Source: Bradyrhizobium diazoefficiens
GTDB taxonomy: Bacteria; Pseudomonadota; Alphaproteobacteria; Rhizobiales; Xanthobacteraceae
Assembly (NCBI RefSeq): GCF_016616885.1
Contig: NZ_CP067102.1
Location: 5,422,501-5,486,500, forward strand
Length of the DNA: 64,000 nucleotides
Direction of reading: 5' to 3'
Position numbers and translations under genes: made by a program. The notes under the pieces were generated by a model. That model was not told the origin of the DNA. It worked only from the letters and a program-made list of their open reading frames with translations, and ran no database searches. Positions 8,436-17,338 of this stretch are shown here, one piece after another. Within the stretch, counting starts at the first letter, position 1. Every line of letters begins with the position of its first letter.

Positions 8436-9542
8436 ATGTCCGCTCCACTAGTGTCCGCCCCGACGCGACCGCCGCTGCCAGCCGTACTTGCCGGCAGAAA
8501 AATCTGGATCGACCTGGAGAACACGCCGCATGTTCCGTTTTTCAAGCCAATCATCCGCGAACTGGAACAACGCGGCTACACGGTAGTGCTGACCGCCCGC
8601 GACGCGTTTCAAGTGTGCGAATTGGCGGACAAGTTTGGATTGCCTTACAAGAAAATCGGCCGTCACTACGGCAAGAACCGCCTCCTCAAGGCATGGGGTC
8701 TCGCCTGGCGCAGCCTTCAATTGCTCGGCTTCGTGCTGAAGGAGCGTCCGATCATGGGATTGAACCACGGCGCGCGCGCACAGATCGTCATCTGCAATCT
8801 CTTCCGTATTCCGACGGTGATGATCATGGATTATGAACATTCCAAGACACCGGCGATCGTGGCTCCGCGTTGGGAAATCATTCCCGAGGTTTTGTTGAGC
8901 GAAACTCTTCACGCCAAGTCGAAAGAACGCATCCGCAAATATCGCGGCATTAAGGAAGATGTCTACGCACCGGAATTCAAGCCAGACACCTCCCTCAGCA
9001 AGCAACTCAATCTGGGCGACAAGGAGATCGTCGTCACGGTTCGTCCGCCCGCGACGGAAGCGCATTATCACAACCCCGAAAGCGAAAAGTTTTTCATCGA
9101 GTTCATGGAACGAGTGATAGCGAGCCCTGCGGTGAAGGCGGTTTTGCTGCCGCGCAATAAAGCGCAGGAATCGCACATCCGCGCCAACTGGCCGAAGTGG
9201 TTTGAAGGCGACAAGGTCATCGTTCCCAAACAGGCCGTCGATGGCTTGAATCTGCTCTGGCATTCGGACCTCGTGGTCAGCGGCGGCGGCACGATGAACC
9301 GCGAAGCCGCGGCGCTTGGTATCCCAGTTTACAGCATTTTCCGCGGCAAAAGCGGCGCGGTGGATCGCCACTTGCAAAAAGAAGGCAAGATGGTGCTCAT
9401 CGAAACCAGCGCCGACGTCCAAAACAAAATCCTGCTCCAACGCCGCGACCGCAACGCGGCGGCCAACGGCGGGGCCCGCAGCGCTTTGAGCGATATCGTT
9501 CGCGAAGTGGAAGGCATCGTTCGCGCCGATTGCCGAAAATGA
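8436..9542 (+). CDS. DUF354 family protein (glycosyltransferase-B-like fold)
   Basis: About 368 residues. The N-terminus KIWIDLENTPHVPFFKPIIREL and the later VVSGGGTMNREAAALGIPVYSIFRGKSGAVD match the DUF354/COG1817 family, whose fold resembles UDP-GlcNAc 2-epimerases and GT-B glycosyltransferases. Its biochemical role is not established; members occur in surface-polysaccharide loci, as here. I chose ATG 8436 over the upstream GTG 8412 because the extra residues do not look conserved; neither start has a strong ribosome-binding site. It sits between two gene remnants and faces the convergent epimerase/dehydrogenase gene, suggesting arrival as part of an inserted block. Confidence 0.8.
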   Translation: MSAPLVSAPTRPPLPAVLAGRKIWIDLENTPHVPFFKPIIRELEQRGYTVVLTARDAFQVCELADKFGLPYKKIGRHYGKNRLLKAWGLAWRSLQLLGFVLKERPIMGLNHGARAQIVICNLFRIPTVMIMDYEHSKTPAIVAPRWEIIPEVLLSETLHAKSKERIRKYRGIKEDVYAPEFKPDTSLSKQLNLGDKEIVVTVRPPATEAHYHNPESEKFFIEFMERVIASPAVKAVLLPRNKAQESHIRANWPKWFEGDKVIVPKQAVDGLNLLWHSDLVVSGGGTMNREAAALGIPVYSIFRGKSGAVDRHLQKEGKMVLIETSADVQNKILLQRRDRNAAANGGARSALSDIVREVEGIVRADCRK

Positions 9543-9555
9543 TTCAACAGCTCGC

Positions 9556-9980
9556 AGCTCCTGGCTTCCGGATGACCTGTTGGAGCGAGGCGATCGAATG
9601 ATCGATGGCGCTCTCGATCGAGGGCGCATGCCGTTCATTGATACGACCCTGCCCTCGGTCGTCGCGCGCTTTTCGGACGAGTTTCTGATTGGTGGCAACG
9701 GCGGTAGGGCCGTGCCGCGCGCCGCAGTGGGCAAAGTCCTTCCACGGGAAATTGTCCGACGGAAGAAGGTTGGATCCCCCGTTCTCCATCGGAGAATGGT
9801 TCAGAGGTCCTTATCGCGATTTGTTCAGGGATGCTGGTGCGCGAAGATCCAGCTTGGCGGGAATCATCAGCCGGCCACAGCTTCGCACCCTGTAAGCGGA
9901 GCACCCTGCCGGACGACAGACTTGCAAAGAATAATCTGGTCGTTGACGAACCTCGAGATGTCCTCCGCACGTTCAAGCTG
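9556..9980 (+). pseudogene. Decayed 3' part of an asparagine synthase (AsnB-like) gene
   Basis: Read across three frames, the stretch gives SSWLPDDLLERGDRM, then GRMPFIDTTLPSVVARFSDEFLIGG, then LPREIVRRKKVG, then IGEWFRGPYRDLFRD, and finally RIIWSLTNLEM followed by LRTFKL. This is the order of the C-terminal synthetase domain of glutamine-hydrolysing asparagine synthases. At least three frameshifts and a stop (near 9893) interrupt it, and the glutaminase and ATP-binding parts are absent. AsnB-type genes are common in exopolysaccharide loci, so this is likely debris of the resident cluster. Confidence 0.8.
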
Positions 9981-10074
9981 ACAGCCTGCATGCCAGCCGA
10001 AGCAGTAACTGCTCGCCTCGCGCCCTGGATGGCTTGCATTTACCTCTCGAACCAGCACGGAACATCCGAGCTAA

Positions 10075-12465
10075 TTAGTTCTGCCGCACAATTTTCGCTG
10101 GAAGACCATTATCGTGCAGCGGAGGCGTGGGAGCCCGCCTCCCGTCTGGAATACCTGATGATCGCGGCATTGTGCTGGCGAGCTTCAGATCAGAATCACT
10201 GCGAAGGTGCCTGAACTCCAGCTCGCCCCGTTCCGCATTGATCAAATCGTCGTACGAAAGCAGTGGAGAGCGAAACTTCTTGGATGCGTAGATCTTGTGC
10301 TTCGAAAGAACCACCAAGGCATCGGCCCATCCATCAACCGCTTCGAGGGGGAACAGCTCGAGCTCCCAAGCTTTCACGAAAGGGTCATGGCAGCGGATTT
10401 CGTATCGTTCGGAGAGAAGGGTTGCTACTTGCAAGGCCGGTGTTTCTCGCGCATCGTCTACGTCCGGCTTGTAACTCACTCCCAACAATCCGAGCTTCCT
10501 TACGGACGGACTAATCTTCCTTTGAATTCGCTCGACGGTGTGCTTTGGCATCTCGTCGTTCAATTCGCGCGCCGCCCTAATTACATTGAGACCATCGATG
10601 TCCTCGGTCAAAAACCACGGATCGATGGCGATGCAGTGGCCTCCAACGCCGATTCCCGGTTGCAAAATGTTGACGCGCGGATGTTTGTTCGCAAGCTGAA
10701 TCGCGGTCGAGATGTCGAACCTGAACTTATCGGCAATCAGGGAAAATTCGTTCGCGAGAGCGATATTGACGTCGCGGCAAGTGTTTTCCATGAGCTTTAC
10801 ACACTCCGCGGTCACGAGGGTTGTCTTGTGAATCGCCCCCTTCGTGAATGTCGAATAGAGGCGCTCCGCTCTCTGTGCTGCTTCCGGCGATGTGGCGCCG
10901 ATGACGCGGTCATTGTGCACAATCTCATGTAGCGTGTTGCCGGGAATCGCCCGTTCCGGGCAATGCGCGACTTCGATTTTCAGATGTTTCGATTGGAGGA
11001 TTGGAAGTACGATGTCTTCACAGGTCTTTGGCTTGATCGTAGATTCGATGATGAGAAGATTTCCGTCTTTCATCACAGGAAGAAAGCTATTCACGGCCGA
11101 AATAACAAACGACAAATTGCATTTCTTGTTTTCGTGCGGAGTCGGTACGGCCACAACGAAAACGTCCGCCGCCGCAGGCTCCGTCTGAGCCTTGAAGCGC
11201 CCAGCCTTCAAGGCCGCCGTTAGCAATTCCGGAATGCCTTTTTCTTCAAACGGGCAGAGGCCGCTGTTAATCTCATTCACCTTCTTTCCGTTGAGGTCAA
11301 AGCCGGTAACCCTTACGCCCGCGTTCGCAAGCAAGAGCGAGGTCGGAAGTCCCATATAGCCAAGGCCCGCAACGCAAACGGTGTCATGCGTTCGCGGAGC
11401 CGGCTGTACATGTAGGCCCATGACGATGTCGAGAATTCTCTCGGCGGTGTGGCCGTCTCCAAATGGATTCGTCCAAGGGGGCATCGGGCGATTGAGAGCC
11501 GCGACCATCGCCTCCGCGTCTCGGTGCACCAAAACATTCGCGCCGACGTCGACGGTTTCGGGCCGCTCCGTGCGATCGCGAATCGTCACGCAAGGTATGT
11601 GCAGGATGCAAGCTTCTTCCTGCACACCACCAGAATCAGTAATGACTGCTTTGCAATTCGAAAGCAACGTCAAGAAATCCGAATAGCCGACAGGCTCGGT
11701 CCAGGTCAGATTTGCCGGCAGCCGGATTCCACCTTCCTTGAGCACTTTCTGGGTGCGGTGGTGAATCGGCCAGCAGACATCTCCGGGGATTTTCCCGATC
11801 AGCCCAATGATTTCGTTCAGCGCATCGGGATCATCGACGTTCGCGGCCCGATGGCAGGTGAGAAGGTAATAACGCTCTTTTTGCAATTTCAGTTCGGAAA
11901 GAATTCGGCTGTGTTTCTCCGCTCGAGCACGATTGGAGAATAGTGCGTCGACAATCGTATTACCGACTTTGAAGATCTTCGACTCCGGCAAACCTTCTTT
12001 CTTCAGGTGACTGACCTGAACATCGGTGACCGCGAATAAATAGTCCGAGACATGATCGGCGATGATCCGGTTGCTTTCTTCGGGCATGGTTTGGTCGAAC
12101 GAGCGCAATCCAGCCTCGATGTGCCCGACCCTGATATGGAGCTTATGTGCCGCGAGGGCGCCCGCAACTACCGTATTTGTATCTCCCTGGACCAACAATA
12201 CGTCCGGCTTCTCCGATATGAGAATCGGCTCGAGCGCGATCAGTATGCGGCCTGTTTGGTTCGCATGACCGCCGGAGCCGACGTTCAAATTGTATTTCGG
12301 CGCGGGAAGATCGAGTTCCGCGAAGAAGATCCCGTCGAGCTTCTCGGAGTGATGTTGTTTCGAATGAACGATGAAGTAGTCGAGCTTCCGGTGCTGGCAT
12401 TCGCGAATGACCGGCGCCATTTTTATGATTTCTGGGCGAGTGCCGACGAGAATGGCAATTTTCAT
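10075..12465 (-). CDS. Fused UDP-GlcNAc 2-epimerase / UDP-HexNAc 6-dehydrogenase
   Basis: A 796-residue cytoplasmic fusion. Residues ~1-360 are a WecB/WbpI-type 2-epimerase (ILVGTRPEIIKMAPVI, GDTNTVVAGALAAHK, GHIEAGLRS, DSGGVQEEA). Residues ~366-760 are a WecC/WbpA-type NAD-dependent dehydrogenase (VAGLGYMGLPTSLLLA, PERAIPG, GVGGHCIAIDPWF with the catalytic Cys). The enzymes are normally separate. Together they could yield UDP-ManNAcA, or serve two steps of UDP-ManNAc3NAcA synthesis with the WbpB/E/D-like genes at 13.5-17.3 kb. GGAGG precedes ATG 12465 by four bases. The last ~35 residues look unlike the family and may come from read-through into foreign sequence. The gene faces left, opposite to its neighbours. 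Confidence 0.93.
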   Translation of the reverse strand: MKIAILVGTRPEIIKMAPVIRECQHRKLDYFIVHSKQHHSEKLDGIFFAELDLPAPKYNLNVGSGGHANQTGRILIALEPILISEKPDVLLVQGDTNTVVAGALAAHKLHIRVGHIEAGLRSFDQTMPEESNRIIADHVSDYLFAVTDVQVSHLKKEGLPESKIFKVGNTIVDALFSNRARAEKHSRILSELKLQKERYYLLTCHRAANVDDPDALNEIIGLIGKIPGDVCWPIHHRTQKVLKEGGIRLPANLTWTEPVGYSDFLTLLSNCKAVITDSGGVQEEACILHIPCVTIRDRTERPETVDVGANVLVHRDAEAMVAALNRPMPPWTNPFGDGHTAERILDIVMGLHVQPAPRTHDTVCVAGLGYMGLPTSLLLANAGVRVTGFDLNGKKVNEINSGLCPFEEKGIPELLTAALKAGRFKAQTEPAAADVFVVAVPTPHENKKCNLSFVISAVNSFLPVMKDGNLLIIESTIKPKTCEDIVLPILQSKHLKIEVAHCPERAIPGNTLHEIVHNDRVIGATSPEAAQRAERLYSTFTKGAIHKTTLVTAECVKLMENTCRDVNIALANEFSLIADKFRFDISTAIQLANKHPRVNILQPGIGVGGHCIAIDPWFLTEDIDGLNVIRAARELNDEMPKHTVERIQRKISPSVRKLGLLGVSYKPDVDDARETPALQVATLLSERYEIRCHDPFVKAWELELFPLEAVDGWADALVVLSKHKIYASKKFRSPLLSYDDLINAERGELEFRHLRSDSDLKLASTMPRSSGIPDGRRAPTPPLHDNGLPAKIVRQN

Positions 12466-13555
12466 CTATCCTCCATGAGCGGCTCAAGCATGAGGCCTGG
12501 TACTGATGCATCACAAACTGGCTACCACATCTTGGATCTTGGTTTGAGGTCTGCGGCCCGGCGGACCGAACCAACCTTGGGATCAACATGCGCAGCTGCC
12601 AACGGTGCAAGCCGGACCGCATTCCGGACCCGGCATGACCGAGACGATGTTGACGGCAAGGTACGGCATTGCCGCATTTCTGGTCGCTCACAGCTCGGGA
12701 TGATTTGCTCACGCGCTCAAGTCCTCGCGAACGATAACAATTCCCATGCGTTGGCGAACACCTGCCGCCGGATGTCAGAACATAGGATATCCAGTATTTG
12801 CCCCATATGCGGACCCTTATGGGTTACCCCGATCGGTTTCTGCTTCTTACGCGAGCGGACGGCGCAGTACGTCGCGGGCGCAGTCACGATGACCTGTCGT
12901 TAGCCGTGGTGCTGAAGCGCGCAGGCATTTCTCTCAGACAATATCCGTCGTGCTGCCCTCTGTTCCGCGTCGATCTTCGCCGCCGTTTTCTTCTGGGAGA
13001 CGCCATTGATCTAGTCCTCGGCCGTCCCTTGCGGTTGATTTCGCGGTCGTCGTGGTCGTCGCTGCTGGAATGTTTCTACAGACAATATTCCGATACAGCT
13101 GATTGCACTTCCGATGACTGGTTGTCATCTCCAGGAGACCGCCCTCTTGGACCCGGACTTCTGTTCTCTCTGTTGGGCGCAACCCCTCGGCTTCGTGCAC
13201 CGGACTATGTTGAACATGGAGCAGGCTCGTAGAGAACGACTGCTGATCTCTGCCAGCGCCTAGGCACGCCGGCCAACAACGGGATCCAGAAATTCATTGA
13301 TCAAAACAAGGGCCGCAGCTCTTTGTCGCAACTGGCGCGGCAGTTGCGTTTGAAGGACCCTGGGGTGACAAGGCTTTTTGTCCGCGTGACCAGCCATTTA
13401 ACCTTCGTCTACGACCGAAGCTACAAAAGCGGAGCGCGGGGGGTATCACGGTGTACCCCAAAAGAGCGTAGATCATTACCCGTGTTCTTCGGCAGCGCGC
13501 GCGCCCAATCGGTTATCTTGATGAGCGCACGTTAAACGTCCTGCAAGGAGCCAAC
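12466..13555. other. About 1.1 kb without a supportable gene
   Basis: Upstream region of two diverging transcription units: the fused epimerase/dehydrogenase to the left and the WbpB-like operon to the right. Promoters for both should lie here. The longest rightward frame (12798-13232) has no recognisable motif and no good ribosome-binding site. Around 13040-13090 one frame reads as a Val/Ala-rich, membrane-helix-like stretch, possibly a relic. An AAGGAG at 13545-13550 serves the next gene. Confidence 0.5.
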
Positions 13556-14680
13556 ATGCCGAAAAATCATGATCGCGACGACGCGGAAATTCAGATCGCG
13601 AACGACGGCCCGTCGATCGCGGTCATCGGCTGCGGCTACTGGGGTACGAAACACATCCGTGTCGCTTGCGATGTACGTGGCGCGAGGATGGCAATGGCCG
13701 TTGATCCGCGGCCTGACAGATTGGAATACATCAGCTCACAGTATCCTTCCGTCGCTGTTTCGCGCGACATCAGCGCGGTACTGAATAGTCCCTCGATAGA
13801 CGCAGTCATTCTTGCCACCCCTGTGGAGACGCACTTTGAATTGGCGCGGGCGGTCCTCCAGGCTGGAAAGCACGTGCTCGTCGAGAAGCCGTTGGCCATG
13901 AAGAGCACGGAATGCCGCGAACTGAATGTGATCGCCGAACAGCGCAAGCGCGTTCTGATGGTCGGGCACACGTTCGAGTACCATCCGGCCGTGACGGTCA
14001 TGCGCCAGATGATTCAGAGCGGCTCTCTTGGCGAGCTTTACTACATCGACTCGCGGCGCCTGAATCTCGGTCTCTACCGACATGACGCCAACGTCCTTTG
14101 GGACTTGGCGCCGCACGACCTCTCGATCATCTACTACCTTCTGGAGGAGAAGGCGCAAAAAATCGGCGCTTGGGGTTGCTCGCACGTTCTGCCGAGCGTC
14201 GAGGACGTTGTTTACGCAAAGCTGGGCTTCAAGAGCGGCCCGACCGCCCATGTGCATGTTTCCTGGTTGGACCCGGTCAAGGTGCGCCAGATCACGATCG
14301 TCGGAAGCGATGCGATGCTGGTGTTTGACGACGTGCAGCCGTCCGAGAAGGTGCGCGTTTACCAGAAGCGATTCAGGCCGCAGATCGACGGCGACTCCTA
14401 CGCCGACTTCCAGTCGGCCTATCATCATGGAGACGTTCATATCCCCGCGATATCCAGCACCGAACCGCTGAAACTCGAGATACTCGACTTCGTCAATGCG
14501 ATCGTGACCGGGGAACGGCCACGCGCGGACGGATTGCACGGGCTGCGTGTTGTCGAAGGGCTCGAGGCGGCATCGGCGTGTCTACGTCGCAAGCAACAGC
14601 GCCGTACCATCAGTAAGGATCAACCGGGGTTCCGGCGGCAGAACGTGTCGGTGGGAGGTCCCGAAATTGCCGTCACATGA
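13556..14680 (+). CDS. Gfo/Idh/MocA-family dehydrogenase (WbpB-like)
   Basis: An NAD(P)-dependent sugar dehydrogenase of 374 residues with a Rossmann motif VIGCGYWGTKH (~23-33), the family EKP motif in HVLVEKPLAM (~108) and HTFEYHPAV. In UDP-GlcNAc-derived pathways, WbpB oxidises C3 of UDP-GlcNAcA to a 3-keto sugar for the following aminotransferase. That role is inferred from the adjacent WbpE- and WbpD-like genes. AAGGAG at 13545-13550 sits five bases before ATG 13556. It is the first gene of a tight rightward operon (13.5-18.3 kb). Confidence 0.88.
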   Translation: MPKNHDRDDAEIQIANDGPSIAVIGCGYWGTKHIRVACDVRGARMAMAVDPRPDRLEYISSQYPSVAVSRDISAVLNSPSIDAVILATPVETHFELARAVLQAGKHVLVEKPLAMKSTECRELNVIAEQRKRVLMVGHTFEYHPAVTVMRQMIQSGSLGELYYIDSRRLNLGLYRHDANVLWDLAPHDLSIIYYLLEEKAQKIGAWGCSHVLPSVEDVVYAKLGFKSGPTAHVHVSWLDPVKVRQITIVGSDAMLVFDDVQPSEKVRVYQKRFRPQIDGDSYADFQSAYHHGDVHIPAISSTEPLKLEILDFVNAIVTGERPRADGLHGLRVVEGLEAASACLRRKQQRRTISKDQPGFRRQNVSVGGPEIAVT

Positions 14681-15326
14681 AGCCACGCGGCGGAATGCGG
14701 CTTTGCGGGAATCTGCCAAACGGGCGCTCGATGTCGCAATCAGCGTTCCTGCGATTGTGGTGCTGGCCCCCGTCTTCATATTGGTGTGGATCATCATCCA
14801 TCTCGACAGTCCCGGACCCGCGGTTTTTTGCCAACGTCGAATCGGGCGAGACGAAAAACCGTTCAACTGCTTCAAATTGCGGACGCTCCGCCACAACTCC
14901 GACCAAAACGTCCATCGCGAGGCGATCCGGCGCGCCTGGGCGAACGAAGCCCTCTCGAACGATCCTGATGCCCCCTACAAGCTGACAGACGATCCTCGCG
15001 TGACGCGTGTGGGGAGACTGCTGCGGAGAACCAGCCTCGACGAGCTGCCTCAACTCCTCAACGTGCTGAGGGGCGAAATGAGCATCGTTGGTCCGCGGCC
15101 AGCGATTCCTTACGAACTCGAACACTTCCGGGACTGGCATCATAAGCGTCACATTGTGAAGCCCGGCATCACTGGAATTTCCCAGGTCCGCGGCCGCGGC
15201 CGTGTCTGCCCCGAAGTCATGCTCGAGATGGATGTCGAGTATGCGATGAATTGGACCTTGTGGACCGACCTGAAGTTGATTGCGCTGACCTTTCCCGCGG
15301 TTCTGCGGGGGCGCGGTGCCCGATGA
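14667..15326 (+). CDS. Priming undecaprenyl-phosphate sugar-phosphate transferase
   Basis: A bacterial sugar transferase (WcaJ/ExoY/PglC-type core) that attaches the first sugar phosphate to the lipid carrier. One N-terminal hydrophobic segment (VAISVPAIVVLAPVFILVWI) is followed by the core PGPAVFCQRRIGRDEKPFNCFKLRTL, then RVGRLLRRTSLDELPQLLNVLRGEMSIVGPRPA and KPGITGISQVRGRG. With 219 residues it is the short, single-helix form. The TTG at 14667 is supported by GGGAGG at 14653-14658 with eight-base spacing and overlaps the preceding stop by 14 bases. Longer frames extend upstream without a better site. Confidence 0.9.
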   Translation: MPSHEATRRNAALRESAKRALDVAISVPAIVVLAPVFILVWIIIHLDSPGPAVFCQRRIGRDEKPFNCFKLRTLRHNSDQNVHREAIRRAWANEALSNDPDAPYKLTDDPRVTRVGRLLRRTSLDELPQLLNVLRGEMSIVGPRPAIPYELEHFRDWHHKRHIVKPGITGISQVRGRGRVCPEVMLEMDVEYAMNWTLWTDLKLIALTFPAVLRGRGAR

Positions 15327-15368
15327 GTTGCTCGAGTGACAGAGCCGGATTCTCGTGAGGTTCGACAA

Positions 15369-16550
15369 ATGCAAATTCCGTTCGTCAATCTTAAAGCGCA
15401 ATATGAGACGCTAAAGGACGAGGTGGCCGAAGCAATTCGGGGCATTCTCGACTCCGCGCAATTCATTGGCGGTGAGGCGCTTGCCTCGTTCGAAAGAGAT
15501 TTTGCCGCGTACTGCCAGGCGCGCCATGCGCGCGGTGTGGCCAACGGCACGGACGCGCTTCATCTGGCGCTGCGGGCCTTGGGTATTGGTCATGGCGACG
15601 AGGTCATCACAACCGCTCATACCTTCATCGCGACCGCGGCCGCCATCGTGGCGACGGGAGCGCGGCCCGTGTTCGTCGATATCGATCCTGATAGCTGCAC
15701 CATCGATCCCAGGATGATCGAGCGCGCCCTGACGGATCGTACAAAAGCGATTGTCCCAGTTCACCTCTTCGGTCAGCCGGCCGATATGGATCCAATCAAG
15801 GACATCGCGCGGCGACGCGGCCTTTATGTGATAGAGGACGCGGCCCAGGCGCACGGAGCGGAATACCAGGGGGTCCGAACCGGGGCGCTCGGAGATGTCG
15901 CATGTTTCTCGTTTTACCCCGGGAAGAACCTCGGGGCCTACGGCGACGGCGGAGCGATCACCACCAACAATGCCGCCATCGCCGAGCGGATCGAACGACT
16001 GCGTGACCACGGTCGAACCAACCACTACAGCCACGCCGAGATCGGGTTCAACAGCCGGCTCGACGCTCTCCAGGCGGCAATCTTGCAGGTCAAGCTCCGG
16101 CGCCTGGATGAATGGAACGCCAATCGGCGACGCGCTGCAGAGTGGTACGCCGCGGAGTTGGCGCAGTCGGGGATCAGGACGCCGTTCGTTCGAACGGGAT
16201 CGACGCACGTCTACCATTTGTATGTGATCGCCACGAACGAGCGGGACGCAATACGCAACAAGCTGAACGAGGCCGGCGTGGCGACGGGGATCCATTATCC
16301 GGTGCCGCTTCATCTGCAGCCTGCTCTCGTTCATCTCGGCTACAGGCAGGGCGACCTGCCGTACTGCGAAGCGATGGCCGCTCAATCACTGTCCCTGCCC
16401 ATGTTCCCCGAGCTCACACGCGACCAGGTGCGCCGTATCGCCGCGATTGTGCGCGCTGCGGCCGGGCAGGACGGCCACGAGAAATCGCGGCGGGAGTCAA
16501 CATATTCGCCTGCCGCGCTGCGCGCAGAGGCCGCGAAGGAGTTGCGATGA
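15369..16550 (+). CDS. DegT/DnrJ/EryC1-family sugar aminotransferase (WbpE-like)
   Basis: A PLP-dependent aminotransferase of 393 residues acting on nucleotide-linked keto sugars. Visible motifs are PFVNLKAQYETLKDEV at the start, GTDALHLALRALGIGHGDEVI, the PLP-binding VIEDAAQAHGA and the Schiff-base Lys186 in SFYPGKNLGAYGDGG. In context it would transfer an amino group to the 3-keto sugar made by the WbpB-like enzyme. ATG 15369 has GTGAGG about nine bases upstream; the GTG at 15336 lacks support. The 3' end overlaps the next gene as ATGA. Confidence 0.92.
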   Translation: MQIPFVNLKAQYETLKDEVAEAIRGILDSAQFIGGEALASFERDFAAYCQARHARGVANGTDALHLALRALGIGHGDEVITTAHTFIATAAAIVATGARPVFVDIDPDSCTIDPRMIERALTDRTKAIVPVHLFGQPADMDPIKDIARRRGLYVIEDAAQAHGAEYQGVRTGALGDVACFSFYPGKNLGAYGDGGAITTNNAAIAERIERLRDHGRTNHYSHAEIGFNSRLDALQAAILQVKLRRLDEWNANRRRAAEWYAAELAQSGIRTPFVRTGSTHVYHLYVIATNERDAIRNKLNEAGVATGIHYPVPLHLQPALVHLGYRQGDLPYCEAMAAQSLSLPMFPELTRDQVRRIAAIVRAAAGQDGHEKSRRESTYSPAALRAEAAKELR

Positions 16551-17281
16551 CTCGAATTAGTTCATGGGCGGTCGTCGAGACCGAGGCGATTGGTGAGGCC
16601 GTGACGATCGCCGAGTTCGCCGTGTTGCGACCGAACGTTACGATTGGCAACGGGGTGATCATTCACCCGCATGTCGTGATTGAGAGCGGCGTAAGAATCG
16701 GGGACAATGTCGAAATCTTTCCGGGGGCCTATATCGGCAAGGCGCCCAAGGGGGCCGGCGCGTTGTCGCGCCCGCCGCGTTTCGAGGCGTGGGTCGATAT
16801 CGGCGCCGATTGTTCGATCGGACCGCACGCGGTAATTTTCTACGACGTCGCGGTCGGCGTGGGGACTCTGATTGGTGACGGCGCCTCGATCCGTGAACAA
16901 TCACGGATCGGCTCGAAGACCGTCGTCGGGCGTTACGTCACGGCCAATTACAACACCCGAATCGGCGATCGGGTCCGGGTGCAGGATCACACCTGGCTGG
17001 CCGGCAATATGACGATCGAAGACGACGTGTTCATTTCAGGCTGCGTTGGCACTTCGAACGACAATGCGATCGGCCGCAACGGTTACGACGGTTCGCCCAT
17101 GCTCGGGCCGCACATCGCGCGCGGCGCCGCGATCGGCCTGGGAGCCAACCTGTTGCCAGGCGTCAGAATTGGCGTTGGCGCCATCGTCGGCGCCGGCGCG
17201 GTGGTGACGAAGGACGTGCCCGACAGTTCGCTCGTGATGGGCGTCCCGGCGGAGTTCCGACGACGGCTCAAAGAGGTTTAG
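16547..17281 (+). CDS. Left-handed beta-helix N-acetyltransferase (WbpD-like)
   Basis: A hexapeptide-repeat acyltransferase of 244 residues. Repeated [IV]GxxxxI turns (VTIGNGVIIHPHVVIESGVRIGDNV and later coils) form the helix. The C-terminal IGVGAIVGAGAVVTKDVPDSSLVMGVPA is typical of sugar N-acetyltransferases. It would acetylate the 3-amino group installed by the upstream aminotransferase. Start ATG 16547 overlaps the previous stop (ATGA) and has GAAGGA at 16535-16540. A longer open frame from 16112 runs over the aminotransferase gene and is not the real start. Confidence 0.9.
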   Translation: MTRISSWAVVETEAIGEAVTIAEFAVLRPNVTIGNGVIIHPHVVIESGVRIGDNVEIFPGAYIGKAPKGAGALSRPPRFEAWVDIGADCSIGPHAVIFYDVAVGVGTLIGDGASIREQSRIGSKTVVGRYVTANYNTRIGDRVRVQDHTWLAGNMTIEDDVFISGCVGTSNDNAIGRNGYDGSPMLGPHIARGAAIGLGANLLPGVRIGVGAIVGAGAVVTKDVPDSSLVMGVPAEFRRRLKEV

Positions 17282-17338
17282 CGGTGCAGACCTGTGACTC
17301 GCTAGCAGTTCGTGCCTAACGTCGAGGGAACACCATTC

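Noticed and set aside
12798..13232. A 144-codon rightward frame upstream of the WbpB-like operon
   Set aside because: No ribosome-binding site, no motif, and composition unlike the neighbouring genes; treated as spacer.
14547..14666. Extended N-terminus for the priming sugar transferase
   Set aside because: The 40 extra residues lie inside the preceding dehydrogenase gene and lack any site; GGGAGG supports the TTG at 14667.
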